The notes beneath the pieces were generated by a model, which was given only the letters and a program-made list of their open reading frames with translations, did no database searches and had not been told where the DNA came from. A stretch of 64,000 nucleotides of DNA. Origin: Acidimicrobiales bacterium. Its GTDB lineage: Bacteria > Actinomycetota > Acidimicrobiia > Acidimicrobiales > SKKL01. The stretch covers positions 1 through 64,000 of the forward strand of contig JAXHLR010000010.1 of NCBI GenBank assembly GCA_034521975.1, in the 5' to 3' direction. Positions 1 to 10,197 of the stretch are shown piece by piece; the first letter of the stretch is position 1; each line of letters begins with the position of its first letter. Both the position numbers and the translations under genes were made by a program.

Positions 1-640
1 TCGAGATCGTCGGCGGGTCGGTGCAGGTGCGAGGGACGCCCTCGCGCTCGGTGAGCCTCGGTGAGATCGCCGTGGCCCTCATCCCGGCCGGCGCCCGGCG
101 GCTCGAGATGGAGCCGGAAACTCGGCGCCCAGGCTGGTTCGAGGTCACCCACATGGCCTACCCCTACGGGTTGCACCTCGCGGTGGTGCGCATCGATCTG
201 AGACCGCATCGAGCGCTCTCGCTACCTCGTGGCCTACGACGTGGGTCTCGGCGATCAACCCCATGATGATCGAGGGGCAGATCGCTGGCGGTGCTGCTCA
301 GGGCATCGGCGGGGCGCTGCTGCAGGCTTCAGCTACGACGAGCTCGGTCAGCCCCAGTCGGCGTCGTTCATGGAGTACCTGATGCCGACCATCCACGAGA
401 TGCCCGATGTCGAGATGCTGCTGTCCGAGGATGCGCCTGCCCTCGCCTCTCAACCCGCTGGGCGTGAAGGGAGCAGGCGCGCAAGGAAACCACCGCCGTC
501 GGCGCGGCGCTTGCCGCCGGCGCCGTCGACGACGCCTCGGTCCGGTGTCGTCACCGAGCTCCCGATCACGCCCCAGATGGTCCGTGCCGCGGTGCGTCCA
601 TGGCCTCGACCGCGACCCCCCACCCGCACATCCGCCTGAC
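1..640 (+). pseudogene. C-terminal part of a CoxL-like molybdenum hydroxylase large subunit, frameshifted
   Basis: Three reading frames together spell the C-terminal third of a xanthine dehydrogenase/CO dehydrogenase large subunit. About nt 1-200 has the LGEIA and WFEVTHMAYPYG stretches, nt 229-430 has AYDVG, MIEGQIAGGAAQGIGGALLQ and FMEYLMPT, and another frame has the NPLGVKGAG segment near nt 450, which in this family contacts the molybdenum cofactor. The N-terminus lies left of the window. Frame changes fall near nt 200-230, 430-440 and 480-520. The same disorder affects the next five genes, so sequence errors are likelier than a dead gene. The region that separates form I CO dehydrogenase from other hydroxylases is not present, so the substrate is unknown. 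Confidence 0.75.
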
Positions 641-652
641 AAGGAGAACACC

Positions 653-1454
653 ATGGAAATCGTCGTTCAACCAGCCACCCTGGAACATGCACACCCCGGG
701 TGGCTGGGCCATCCGGGTGCGAGGATCTACTACACCCAGACGCTGCAGATGAACCGCGTCGTATCGCAGCGCATCGAGACCTCGCTGCACACCGGGACCC
801 ACCTCGACGGTCCGATGCACATGGCCGACGGAGGCCCCGACATGGCGTCGTTGCCGATCGACAAGCTGATCCACGAGGGCGTCGTCGTCGACGTGTCCGG
901 CGACGTCGGCCATCGGGACACGATCACCCCCGAGCACATCACGTCCAAGGTCGAGGTGAAGAAGGGTGACATCCTCATCGTCCCACCTGGCAGACGGGCA
1001 GCAGCACGACCCAGGGCCAGCCCCAACAGGACCTGGTCCGCTACTTCTGCATGCACCCCGGCGGCGGTGTGGAGCTCGCGGAAGTGGATGCTCGACATGG
1101 AGATCGCGGTGGTGGGGTGTCGACGTGGGCTCGGTGAACTCACCGATGAACACCACGATCCGGCACATGCGCCCCGACCTGACCAAGCGGTTCGAGGAGC
1201 ACGTGGGGTATGCCCGCGCACGACTACTTCGGTGACGCACGAGTACACCCACCACCTGTCGGGCCGGCGCATCAAGGTAGACCTCTTCCCGACGCACGAC
1301 CTCGCGGTCCGCGATGGATGCATCCACGCCGAGAACGTCGGGCGACATCGAGAAGGTGCTGAACCAGCGCTGCATCATCGGCGCCTTCCCCTGGAAGTTC
1401 GAGGGCGGCGAGGCCTGCCCGTGTCGGATCATGGCGTTCTTCGAACGTGGGTGA
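653..1454 (+). pseudogene. Cyclase family protein (kynurenine formamidase-like), frameshifted
   Basis: An ATG at 653, preceded by AAGGAGAA, opens a frame with the metal-binding HTGTHLDGPMH signature of the cyclase/kynurenine formamidase family, followed by KKGDILIV. After about nt 985 the protein continues in other frames: the YTHHLSGRRIKVDLFPTHDL region near nt 1240-1310 and a C-terminal GAFPWKFEGGEACPCR stretch ending at the TGA of 1452-1454. Family members are metal-dependent amide or ester hydrolases. Following directly after the coxL-like gene, it may be an accessory enzyme of that hydroxylase operon; this is inference. At least two indels break it. Confidence 0.7.
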
Positions 1455-1519
1455 CGGCATGGACGTCCGCGAGCGCGCGCTGACCGACTGGAACGGGTGC
1501 CCGCGGGAGCGGGCACCGT

Positions 1520-2261
1520 TCAGGCCAGCGTGTCGACCAGGAGCTTGACCGCGGTGGCGGCCAGGACGGCGAGCACCCAGATGTTGAAGGCGCGGGCCGA
1601 GATGGAGCGGCCGTAGCGCATGCCGCCGACCAGTCCGAGCGCCATTGGCACCAGGACCGTGCTAACCCGAGGGCCAGTCGTTCCAGGGTGTAGAGGCCCG
1701 CGACCGCGAGGGCCCCCATCTGGATGATGGCGAACACCAGGAACAACGTCGTGATCGAGACGACGTACGCGCTCCGGGGCATGCGATAGGCGTGGAGGTA
1801 AGGGGAGAGCAAGGGGCTCGACACCCCGGTGCCTCCTTGGAGCACGCCTCCGAGGAAGCCGATCGGTGCGGCGGTGAGCCGCGCCACGGCACCCTGGATC
1901 GAGAAGCTGGGGTGCAACAGGTCGATCATCAGGTAGATGCCGATCACCCCGGCGGCGAGGATCAAGGACATGACCTCGTCGTCGACCGTGGTCAGCACGT
2001 AGGTGCCGGCGGCCACGCCGACCACTCCCGAGAGCACCATCGCGAGCAGGTGCCGGGTCTCGGCGAGGTGCCCGAGGTTGTCGCGGATCAGCAAGACGTT
2101 GCTGACGATGCCGGGCACCACCATGATCACCACCGCCTCCTGGACCCCGATGAAGGTTGGCCATCACGGGGATCGCCACCGACGGGGAGCCCGCTGCCGG
2201 TGACCCCCTTGACGAAGGCGCCGAGGAGCACGCCGATCACGATGATGAGGACATCGCTCAT
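1520..2261 (-). pseudogene. TauE/SafE family membrane transporter, frameshifted
   Basis: Read on the minus strand from the ATG at 2261 (MSDVLIIVIGVLLGAFVKG) this is a roughly 245-residue, very hydrophobic protein with about eight predicted membrane segments, typical of the TauE/SafE sulfite or organic-anion exporter family. GGVLQGGTGVSSPLLSPYL in the middle matches the second conserved half-repeat. The frame shifts near 2165 and again near 1665; the last segment (MALGLVGGMRYGRSISARAF) ends at 1520. It runs opposite to its neighbours. Substrate cannot be told from sequence. Confidence 0.7.
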
Positions 2262-2356
2262 GGGATGGGGTCGCTCATGGGGTGGGTCTCCGATGCGGGT
2301 CGAGTTCAGTGTGACTACACTCGAATTTCACGTATAAATGATGTTGGAGGAGAGTC

Positions 2357-2982
2357 GTGGAGCACCTGCTGCCCGAGCGATGCGCACTCGTCGTCGTCGA
2401 CGTCCAGAACGACTTTTGTCACCCCGAGGGTGCGTTCTCCCTGGTCGGACACGACACCAGCACCGCGCGCGGCAGCGCTCGAACCGATCGAACGCCTGCG
2501 CGACCACGCCCACGCCGTCGAGGTGCCGGTCGTCCTCGTGCGGGTGGCCCACTCGCCGTGGACCGACGACCCCGCCTGGCGTGACCGGTTCCTCGGGCTA
2601 CCCGAGGACCGACGTCCGCAAGGCCCCGTGGCCGCCGAGGGCACCTGGGGCGCCGAGTTCTACGGGTTCGAGCCCGACGTCCGCGACCTGGTGATCACCA
2701 AGCACCGCTACTCGGCCTTCTCCACACACCGCTGCCGTTGGTCCTGCGAGCGGTCGGAGCCTCGACGCTGGTGATCACCGGCGTGCAGACCGAGGTGTGC
2801 GTCCTGTCGACGGCAAGAGAGTGCGGCTCGACCACGGGATCCTGCCGGTGGTCGTGTCCGAGCGCGGTGGCGACGACCGACCCCGCCGCCCACGACGCGG
2901 CCCTCGGATGGGTGCGCGGTGCGGGATGGGCCCGGTGGCTCGGAACTGAGGACATCATCGAGGAGCTGGAGCCGGAACATGA
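2357..2982 (+). pseudogene. Isochorismatase-like cysteine hydrolase, frameshifted
   Basis: A GTG at 2357 follows a GGAGGAGA ribosome-binding site. The expected catalytic triad of the isochorismatase/nicotinamidase fold is present across frames: Asp in VVVDVQNDF (nt ~2390), Lys in VITKHRYSAF (nt ~2700) and Cys in TGVQTEVCV (nt ~2780). The protein changes frame near 2460, 2735 and 2820. The end is uncertain; a coupled ATGA junction with the next gene at 2979-2982 would fit a protein of about 205 residues. Such enzymes hydrolyse amides or N-carbamoyl compounds; the substrate is not evident. Confidence 0.7.
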
Positions 2983-4950
2983 CCGACGACGTGGTGTGGA
3001 CCATGGCCGAGTCCGACCGGGCGGCCGCGGCGAGCGGCCCGCTTCATGGCTGCGGCCGGCGTCGACTCGTACCCGGCGCTGGTTCAGCGCTCGGTCGAGG
3101 ACCCGGAGTGGTTCTGGGCCGAGGTCGTCGAGCTTCCTCGGCATCCCCTTCCAGCGGCCCGCTTCACAGGTGGTCGACGTCTCCGACGGCATCGAGTGGA
3201 GTCGTTGGTTCGTCGACGGAGCGGTGGACGTGTCCGAGGTGTGCATCGACCGGTGGGCGGCGGTGGCCCCCGAACGCCCGGCCGTCATCGTCGAGTCCGA
3301 GGACGGACACACCGTCGAGCACTCCTACGCCGACCTGCTGAGCCTGGTCGAGCGGGCGGCCTCGGCCTTCCGCGAGCTCGGCGCAGGACCGGGCGACCGC
3401 ATCGCCAGCTACCTTCCCATGGGTCTCGATGCCGTGGTCGTGCTGCTCGCCACGGCCCGCATCGGCGCGATCGTCGTCGCCCATCTTCTCGGGGTTCGGC
3501 GCACCCGCGGTGGCCTCGCGCTGGAACCGACTCCAGGAGCCCGGATCATGGTGTGCGCCGACTCCTATCAGCGTCGCGGCCGGGCGGTGGACATGAAGGC
3601 CGTCGCCGACTGCGTGGCCGCGCTGCAGTCGCCCCACCTCGAGCACCTCGTCGTCGTGGGCGGAGGCCAGTGCCGGCCGGGCGATCGCGATCGTTCGCGG
3701 AGGTCCGACCTGCTGCGCCACCGCGCCCACCGGCGAGCACGGCGCGGCGGCTCGATCGACGCCCCGAGCGAGTACCCCGTTCTTGCTGGCCTTCACCTCC
3801 GGCACGACCGGTCGGCCCAAGGGGGTCGTGCACGTCCACGGCGGGTTCACGGTCAAGATCGCCCAGGAAGCGGCGTTCCAGACCTATGTCCAGCCGGGAG
3901 ATCGCGTCACGTGGCTGACCGACATGGGCTGGATCATGGGCCCCTGGATCACCCTGGGCGCCCTGGCCAACGGGGCCACGCTCGTGCTCTACGACGGGGC
4001 GCCGGACCATCCCGACCCTGGCCGGGTGTGGCGGTTTGCCGAGGGTCAACAGCTCACGTTCCTCGGGGTTGTCGCCGACCCTCGCCCGGTCGCTGGGTTC
4101 CACCGCACCGACCGCCCACGATGGGGTCGATCTGTCGGCCTTGCGGGCCTTCGGGTCGACGGGCGAGGCGTGGAACGAGGGGCCGTGGTGGTGGCTCTTC
4201 GACGACGTCGGAGGCCGAGACATCCCCATCGTCAACCTGTCGGGCGGTACCGAGGTCGGCGCCTGCTTCCTGTCGGTCAACCTCCTCCAGGGCCTCAAGC
4301 CGGTCTCGGTCGGTGGTCCGGCGCTCGGGATGGACGTCGACGTCATCGATGCGAGCGGCCAGACGGTTCTCGACGGTCTTCGGTCGAGCTGGCCTGTCGG
4401 TCACCGTCGGCCGGGCATGACGCGGGGCGTGTGGAACGACCCCCAGCGCTACCTCGAGACCTACTGGTCCCGGATCCCCGGCGTGTGGGTCCATGGGGAC
4501 TGGGCCTCACGTGACGCCGACGGGTTCTGGTACCTCCACGGCCGCAGCGACGACACCCTGAACATCGCCGGCAAGCGGATCGGGCCGGCCGAGTTCGAGT
4601 CGGTTGCGGTGTCGGTAGCCGGTGTGGTCGCGGCCGCAGCGGTCGGCGTGCCCGACCCGGTCGAGGGCGAGTCGAGCGTGCTGTGCGTGGTGGCCGGGCC
4701 GAACCCGCCCGACGATCTGGTCGAGCAGGTGTCGGCTGCGGTGGTGCGCGAGCTCGGCAAGGCCTTCAAGCCGAGCGCCGTCCACGTCGTCGACGACCTT
4801 CCTCGCACCCGGTCGGCCAAGATCGTCCGACGAGCGGTGAAGGCGGTCCTGCTCGGCGACGACCCCGGAGACGTGTCCACGCTGGAGAACCCAGAGAGCC
4901 TGGGAGCCCTGCCGGGCTCCCCATCGCCCGAGGAGGGCCCCGACCGATGA
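2979..4950 (+). pseudogene. Acyl-CoA synthetase (acetyl/acetoacetyl-CoA synthetase type), frameshifted
   Basis: Pieces in all three frames rebuild an AMP-forming acyl-CoA synthetase of about 650 residues: an N-terminal YPALVQRSVEDPEWFWAEV segment typical of the acetyl/acetoacetyl-CoA synthetase branch, the P-loop-like FTSGTTGRPKGVVHVHGG (nt ~3790-3845), STGEAWNEGPWWWLF (nt ~4155-4200), and the C-terminal GRSDDTLNIAGKRIGPAE hinge (nt ~4540-4590) with the catalytic lysine region RSAKIVRR (nt ~4810). The C-terminal part is intact from about 4415 to the TGA at 4948-4950. The start ATG at 2979 overlaps the expected end of the preceding gene. Acid substrate unknown. Confidence 0.75.
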
Positions 4951-5563
4951 GGTTGACCAACGAGTTCGACACCCGGTTGTCCGTCGGGCAGGTCTGGGAG
5001 CTCCTGGAGGACCCCAGCGGTGCGGAGCGAGGCCATGCCCGGTGTGAACCTTCGACCCGACGACGGTGGTGTGCACCGGGGCACGATCGAACTGCCCGTC
5101 GGCCACGACACCGGTCCGCTACGACGCTACCGGTCACGCTGTCGTCGACCTCGATCGGGATGAGGGTGTGTGCGTCCTTGGCGTCGAGGGCGCGGGCACC
5201 AGCGGCCACGGTGATCTCGATGCGACGGTCACCCTCCGGCTGACGGGATCCGGTGAGGGATCGGTCGTCTATCTCGATGCTGAGGTGCAGGTGACCGGGC
5301 GACTGGCGCGTCTCGGTAGAGGAGCGCTCGGCGACGTCTCGAATGAGCTCGCTCGTCATCTCCGGGCGACCTTGGCTCCGGAGCCCGTCGGTGCCGATGC
5401 AACCCCCGCCGTGGTGGCCGCGACCCGTGATGCCGATTCGGCCACGGTCCGAGCCGGTAGAGCAGGGGTGGCGAACACCGCACTGGCCAAGGTGGCGCCA
5501 TCGATCGCGGCGGCTGCGCTGCTGGTGCTGCTGTGGCGCTGGCTGGGCCGGAGGGCCTCCTAG
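4947..5563 (+). pseudogene. CoxG-like SRPBCC protein with C-terminal membrane anchor, frameshifted
   Basis: The ATG at 4947 overlaps the stop of the synthetase (ATGA). The first residues (MRLTNEFDTRLSVGQVWELL) are characteristic of CO dehydrogenase subunit G, an SRPBCC lipid/ligand-binding fold. The frame is lost near 5030 and again near 5105, then continues intact to 5563. A hydrophobic helix followed by WRWLGRRAS closes the protein, so it is probably membrane-anchored. In known cox operons CoxG tethers the hydroxylase to the membrane, which fits the coxL-like gene upstream. Its TAG stop lies within a CTAG tetranucleotide that could also be the stop of the convergent nitroreductase. Confidence 0.7.
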
Positions 5564-6095
5564 GCGCTCGCGCGTGCCACCAGCGCTCCCAGTGCACGAC
5601 CTCGTCGAAGGGGCGGCGGTCGGGCCTGACGATCGGTGACAGGGGACGGTCGGCCGGTCGGCCCAGGGTGATGAGATAGGCGCACCGCTGGTCGCCGGGG
5701 AGGCCCATCAGGCGGCGGGCCAGATCCTGGTCGGCCACGCTGCTGTGGCCGGAGGCGATGCCGAGATCGGCTGCCGCGATCATCATGTGGGCCGTGGCCT
5801 GGCCGAGGTCGAAGGTGTTGGTGAGACGGCGGTCGTCGTCGTCGGTGGGACCTGTCACGACGGCGATGGTGGCTGCGGACTCGGCGACAGGGCCGGCTCC
5901 GGTCCAGACCTTCGACAACTCATCCAGGGTCGTGCGGTCGGTCACCACGACGAAGTCCCACGGCTGGCGGTTCTTGGCCGATGGTGACCGCCGACCGGCC
6001 TCGAGGACCCGCTCGAGATCGGCTCGGTCGATGGAGCTCGAGTCGAACCGCCGGACGTTGCGCCGTGACCTGATCGCATCCCATGTCTCCATCAT
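5560..6095 (-). CDS. Nitroreductase family protein
   Basis: From the ATG at 6095 the protein has the nitroreductase signature: an N-terminal RSRRNVRRFDSSSID flavin-phosphate binding stretch, GRRSPSAKNRQPWDFVVV, an AHMMIAAADLGIASG helix and a C-terminal LGRPADRPLSP. It is an FMN/NAD(P)H-dependent oxidoreductase fold of about 178 residues. The literal frame does not stop after the conserved end (EVVHWERW) but reads through to 5229; a TAG one base out of frame lies at 5562-5560, so I suspect a single-base sequence error in this unreliable zone and place the end there. Confidence 0.75.
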
Positions 6096-6148
6096 TCGAG
6101 GGTACCGGTGACCCGTCCCCTTCGGGCGCGGCCGTTAGCCTCCCCTCG

Positions 6149-7435
6149 ATGCGAGTCGGACCAATGCTCTGCCTGTCTGCGGCAGCGCTGGTGCCCATGG
6201 CGTGTGGCGACGACCGCAACGCCGACCCGCCGATCGAGATGGCCCAGGCGCCGCCCAGCTACCAGGACGACTCGGCGTTCTCCGGGCGCCACCAGATCGA
6301 CGACGAGCCGCCCGCCATGCCCGGCCAGTACCGGACCCGCAGGATCGTCGAGCTCGACGAAGGGCTCGAAGCGGTCAATCTCGTCGCCCACCCCGGCCTG
6401 GAGGACACCCTGTTGGTGGTCGAACGGAGCGGACTGGTGTTGGAGCTGAGGGGCGATGAGCTGGCCGCAGAGCCGTGGCTCGACCTGACCGAGAGCATCG
6501 ACTCGGAGAGCAACTACGAGCGCGGGTTGCTCGGGCTCGCCCTCTCCGAGACCCATGCCTACCTCTACTACACCGATCTCGAGGGGCACTCGAACGTGGT
6601 GCAGCACGAGCTCGATGACGACGGTCGGCCCGACACCGAGCGTGAGGACCTACTGCTCCACGTCGAACAGCCCGCCGGGACCCACAATGGGGGCATGCTC
6701 CAGCTCGACGAGCGGGGGTATCTGTGGGTCGCCTTCGGTGATGGTGGCGTCGGAGCGCCGAGCTGGAACGCGCAGGACCCGACCACGTTGCTCGGCTCGA
6801 TCCTGCGCATCCGACCCACCCCCGACGGCGAGCAGCCGTACGCGATCCCAGCGGACAACCCGTTCGTCGGCGACTCCTCCCATGCTCCCGAGATCTGGGT
6901 CTACGGCCTCCGCAACCCGTGGAGCTTCTGGTTCGACGATCGCACCGGAGCCCTGTGGGTCGCCGACGTCGGCCAGGCCGAGCACGAGGAGGTGGATCTC
7001 CTCCGCCACGACGAGAGCGGCGCCAACCTCGGATGGCCCTGGTACGAGGGCTATGACCCCTACACCCCGGACCCGGACTTCGGCGCGGAACCCGACCAGG
7101 GCGACGAGCCACCAGAGGACCGCCACGACCCGCTGCTCGCCTACCACCACTCGGCTCTCGGCTGCGCGATCGTGGGAGGCGAGGTCGCCCGGGACGGGCC
7201 CGATCGCCTCGAGGGCGCCTACCTCTTCGGCGACCTCTGCGACCGTCGCGTCGTCGCGCTGTGGCCCGACGGCGCCGACCGCGACGAGGTGGTCGAAGTG
7301 GTGGCGACCGCCCCCGCCGACCTGACCTCGATCGGCGTCATCGACGGCGATGTGTATCTGACCACCCGAGAGCCGGGCGGGGTCCACGTGCTGGAGCGCG
7401 GCTCGGCCAGTGACCGAGCTCGACGTGGTGGGTGA
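6149..7435 (+). CDS. PQQ-dependent sugar dehydrogenase-like lipoprotein
   Basis: The ATG at 6149 starts a lipoprotein signal peptide (MRVGPMLCLSAAALVPMAC; lipidation Cys about residue 19), which makes this start better than an in-frame upstream one at 6083. The mature part is a soluble glucose/sorbosone dehydrogenase beta-propeller of about 430 residues: ERGLLGLALS, THNGGMLQLD, YLWVAFGDGG, ILRIRPTPDG, YGLRNPWSFWFD and ADVGQ are family landmarks. Such enzymes oxidise aldoses outside the membrane with PQQ. A TAGCCT hexamer at 6136-6141 sits 7 nt before the ATG, suggesting leaderless transcription. No PQQ biosynthesis genes are in view. Confidence 0.85.
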   Translation: MRVGPMLCLSAAALVPMACGDDRNADPPIEMAQAPPSYQDDSAFSGRHQIDDEPPAMPGQYRTRRIVELDEGLEAVNLVAHPGLEDTLLVVERSGLVLELRGDELAAEPWLDLTESIDSESNYERGLLGLALSETHAYLYYTDLEGHSNVVQHELDDDGRPDTEREDLLLHVEQPAGTHNGGMLQLDERGYLWVAFGDGGVGAPSWNAQDPTTLLGSILRIRPTPDGEQPYAIPADNPFVGDSSHAPEIWVYGLRNPWSFWFDDRTGALWVADVGQAEHEEVDLLRHDESGANLGWPWYEGYDPYTPDPDFGAEPDQGDEPPEDRHDPLLAYHHSALGCAIVGGEVARDGPDRLEGAYLFGDLCDRRVVALWPDGADRDEVVEVVATAPADLTSIGVIDGDVYLTTREPGGVHVLERGSASDRARRGG

Positions 7436-7436
7436 G

Positions 7437-7520
<84 letters not shown>

Positions 7521-7600
7521 GAGCAGCGTGGAGAGCGTATCGCGCCACCACGGGCCTCCCGCCATCGGGGCCTCGCTCGGGCCGGTATGGTTGCAGGACC

Positions 7601-8260
7601 ATGGGCCTACAAGCGTTCGAACGGCGCCTCGAGCGCATGGTCGAAGGGGTGTTCGCCCGCGCCTTTCGGTCGGGGCTGCGTCCGGTCGAGCTCGGCCGGC
7701 GCCTGGTGCGGGTCATGGACAGCCAGCGCTCGATCGGGGTGTCGGGCCGCCCGGTGGTGCCCAACGCCTTCACGGTGTTCCTTGCGCCCGACGACCACGA
7801 GCAGTTCGCCGAGATCGCCGACACGCTCATCCGCGAGCTCTGCGACGCGGCCCGCGAGCACGCTCGCGACGAGGGCTACTCGTTCATGGGGCCCATCTCG
7901 GTCGAGCTCGTCGTCGATGAGAACCGCCGCAAGGGAAGCTTCGAGGTCGAGGGCCGGCTCCGCGAAGGCGAGGGTGGAGGCGGACCCGGCTCGCTGCTGT
8001 TGCCCACCGGCGAGCGTGTGCTGCTCGGCGAGTTCATCGTCACCGTGGGGCGCATGCCCGAGTCGACTCTGGTGCTCGCCGATCCCAACGTCAGCCGGAA
8101 CCACGCCGAGGTCCGCCCCCAGGGCGACGGCTACGTGGTGGTCGACCTCGGCTCCACGAACGGCACGCGGGTCAACGGAGTGAAGGTCTCCGAGCATGCG
8201 CTGCGCGACGGCGACGAGATCATGTTCGGCAACACCAGGGTGACCTTCACCGCGTCGTGA
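7601..8260 (+). CDS. fhaA: FHA-domain protein FhaA (DUF3662 + FHA)
   Basis: 219 residues. The N-terminal 120 form the DUF3662 domain found only in FhaA proteins (MGLQAFERRLERMVEGVFAR). A glycine-rich linker follows, then an FHA phosphothreonine-binding domain (about 140-215) with VGRMPES, DPNVSRNHAEV and DLGSTNGTRVNG. In mycobacteria FhaA binds a phosphorylated pseudokinase to limit peptidoglycan precursor export; here it heads the same conserved operon. A TATGGT hexamer at 7586-7591 lies 9 nt before the ATG. It is likely a substrate or partner of the PknB-type kinase encoded further along. Confidence 0.92.
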   Translation: MGLQAFERRLERMVEGVFARAFRSGLRPVELGRRLVRVMDSQRSIGVSGRPVVPNAFTVFLAPDDHEQFAEIADTLIRELCDAAREHARDEGYSFMGPISVELVVDENRRKGSFEVEGRLREGEGGGGPGSLLLPTGERVLLGEFIVTVGRMPESTLVLADPNVSRNHAEVRPQGDGYVVVDLGSTNGTRVNGVKVSEHALRDGDEIMFGNTRVTFTAS

Positions 8261-8289
8261 TCGTGGCGTGATCGTGGCGTGATCGTGGC
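8257..8289 (+). repeat. Three tandem copies of an 11-bp unit
   Basis: GTGATCGTGGC is repeated three times exactly, beginning at the fhaA stop codon (the first copy contains TGA 8258-8260). It lies in the gap between fhaA and fhaB, upstream of the TAGGCT motif of fhaB. Probably a slippage product; function unknown. Confidence 0.9.
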
Positions 8290-8344
8290 ACGTCGGCCGG
8301 CGCGCACCGAGCACTGCGGGGCAGGCCGGTAGGCTCACCGCTCA

Positions 8345-8854
8345 GTGTCCGAACCGTTGTTGAACGTGCTCAAGATCTGTCTGCTGGTACTGCTGTACCT
8401 GTTCTTCCTGCGCGTCCTGCAGGCGGTGTGGAGCGAGGTCAACGGCCCGCGGCGAACCCAACGCGGTCGGCGGGGGCGGACGGGAGACCACAGCCGGGCG
8501 GCCGAGTCGGTCCCCGGTCGGGCCACCAAGCGGGTCGCCCTCGCCGGCGGCCGATCGGCCGCTCGGGGCCCGGCCGGCCTCACCGTCGTCGAGCCCCCCG
8601 ACGAGGCGGGTCGCACCTATCCGCTGGGCGACGAGATCACCGTCGGTCGTGCCGCAGGCTGCCAGGTCACCCTCGATGACACCTATGTGTCCCAGCTCCA
8701 TGCCAGGATCTTCCAGCGGGATGGCGAACTGTTCGTCGAGGACCTGGGCTCGACCAACGGCACCTACCTCAACCGCACCAAGGTCTCGGGTCCCATGGCG
8801 ATGAAGTCCGGTGACCGCCTCCAGGTCGGCTCGGTCGTGATGGAGCTCACATGA
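8345..8854 (+). CDS. fhaB: FHA-domain membrane protein FhaB/FipA
   Basis: 169 residues from a GTG at 8345. One membrane helix (about 7-27, LLNVLKICLLVLLYLFFLRV) is followed by a basic linker and a C-terminal FHA domain (about 95-165) with VGRAAGCQVTLDD, YVSQLHARIF and DLGSTNGTYLN. This matches mycobacterial FhaB/FipA, a PknA/PknB substrate acting at the septum under oxidative stress. TAGGCT at 8330-8335, 9 nt before the GTG, gives a probable internal leaderless promoter. The stop overlaps the pstP start (ATGA at 8851). Confidence 0.9.
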   Translation: MSEPLLNVLKICLLVLLYLFFLRVLQAVWSEVNGPRRTQRGRRGRTGDHSRAAESVPGRATKRVALAGGRSAARGPAGLTVVEPPDEAGRTYPLGDEITVGRAAGCQVTLDDTYVSQLHARIFQRDGELFVEDLGSTNGTYLNRTKVSGPMAMKSGDRLQVGSVVMELT

Positions 8855-10197
8855 TCCACCTTCGATCCGGCGCCCGTTCCCACGTGGGGCGCCTGCGTGA
8901 CAAGAACCAGGACTGTGCCTTCGTCAGCGAGCGCGTGGTCGCCATCGCCGACGGCATGGGCGGACCTCCCGGTGGGGACGTGGCCTCGCTGCTGGCGGTC
9001 GAGTCGCTCCGCACGGCCATGGCCGACCCCGAGATCGACACCCTCGCCGACGCGTTCCGGTGGGCCAACACCCAGGTGTGGGACCGCTCCGCCGAGCGGG
9101 ACCTGCGGGGGATGGGCACGACCCTGTGCGCGCTGGCGCTGGTCGACGACGGCTCCGATGGTGATCCGCCGCAGCTCGCGATCGCCAACGTCGGCGACTC
9201 TCGCATCTACCTGTTGCGCGACGGCGACCTCGAGCTGCGCACCGAGGACCACAGCCTGGTCGAGGAGATGGTGCGCGACGGGCGCCTCACCGCCGAGGAG
9301 GCCCTCGCCCACGGCCAGCGCAACATCGTCACCCGCGCCATCGGCATCGCCCCCACCGTCGAGGTCGACTCGTGGGAGCTCGACGCCGAGCCCGGAGACC
9401 GCTACCTGCTCTGCAGCGACGGCCTGTTCAACGAGGTGGAGCCGAACCGCATCGCCGCCACGCTGCGGCGCCTGGCCGATCCCGATGAAGCGGCCAGCGA
9501 GCTGGTGTCGTTGGCCAACCAGGGTGGGGGACGCGACAACATCACCTGTGTGGTGGTCGACGTGGCCGAAGGTCCGCCGCCCGCGGGCGACCCGGGCTCC
9601 TTCGGCGACCGGGTCATCGTCCCCATGCCCGACACCGTCGGCGATCTTGCCGGGTTCCTCGCTGCCGGTTCCGGCGATGGCGGTGAAGCCGGAGCCGTCG
9701 GGACTGACCGGTCGATGCTCCCCGACCAGGGTGACGACGGCGAGGACGCCGGGGGGAGGTTCCGACTCCTCACCTGGCGCACCGGGCTCTTCTTCATCGC
9801 CGTGGTGGCGGTGTTCGCGGTCGCAGCCGCGGCGGTGGTCTGGTACGGCCGAAGCGGCTACTTCGTCGGCGTCGGCGACTCCGGGGAGGTCGCGGTGTTC
9901 GAGGGTCGTCCCGGGGGCCTGCTGTGGTTCGACCCCACCCTGGTCGAGTCGACCGGCGTCGACGTCGACGACCTCACCCCGGTGCTGCGCGAGTCGGTGG
10001 AGGCCGAACCGGAGTTCGCGAGCTTCGACGAGGCGCGCCGGTTCCTGGCGAACCTCGCCGACCAGCTCGACCGCTCCGGGCCGACCTCGACGACACCCCC
10101 CACCGTCACGACGACGTCGACCATGAGATCCACGACGACGACGGAAGGATCGGTCACCACCTCCTCCGATCCGACGACCTCCACCCCGGTGTCGTGA
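8851..10197 (+). CDS. pstP: PP2C-family Ser/Thr phosphatase PstP
   Basis: 448 residues. The N-terminal 240 form a PP2C domain with the metal-binding motifs GRLRDKNQD, AIADGMGG, GDSRIYLLRDGD, LLCSDGL and GGRDNITCVVV. An acidic linker, one membrane helix (about 310-333) and a Thr/Ser-rich extracytoplasmic tail follow. In relatives this phosphatase reverses PknA/PknB phosphorylation of cell-wall and division proteins. It overlaps fhaB and rodA by ATGA and GTGA junctions, so expression is translationally coupled. Confidence 0.93.
   Translation: MIHLRSGARSHVGRLRDKNQDCAFVSERVVAIADGMGGPPGGDVASLLAVESLRTAMADPEIDTLADAFRWANTQVWDRSAERDLRGMGTTLCALALVDDGSDGDPPQLAIANVGDSRIYLLRDGDLELRTEDHSLVEEMVRDGRLTAEEALAHGQRNIVTRAIGIAPTVEVDSWELDAEPGDRYLLCSDGLFNEVEPNRIAATLRRLADPDEAASELVSLANQGGGRDNITCVVVDVAEGPPPAGDPGSFGDRVIVPMPDTVGDLAGFLAAGSGDGGEAGAVGTDRSMLPDQGDDGEDAGGRFRLLTWRTGLFFIAVVAVFAVAAAAVVWYGRSGYFVGVGDSGEVAVFEGRPGGLLWFDPTLVESTGVDVDDLTPVLRESVEAEPEFASFDEARRFLANLADQLDRSGPTSTTPPTVTTTSTMRSTTTTEGSVTTSSDPTTSTPVS

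Noticed and set aside
8257-8289. CRISPR-like or regulatory repeat array
   Set aside because: Three contiguous 11-bp units with no spacers; simple tandem duplication.
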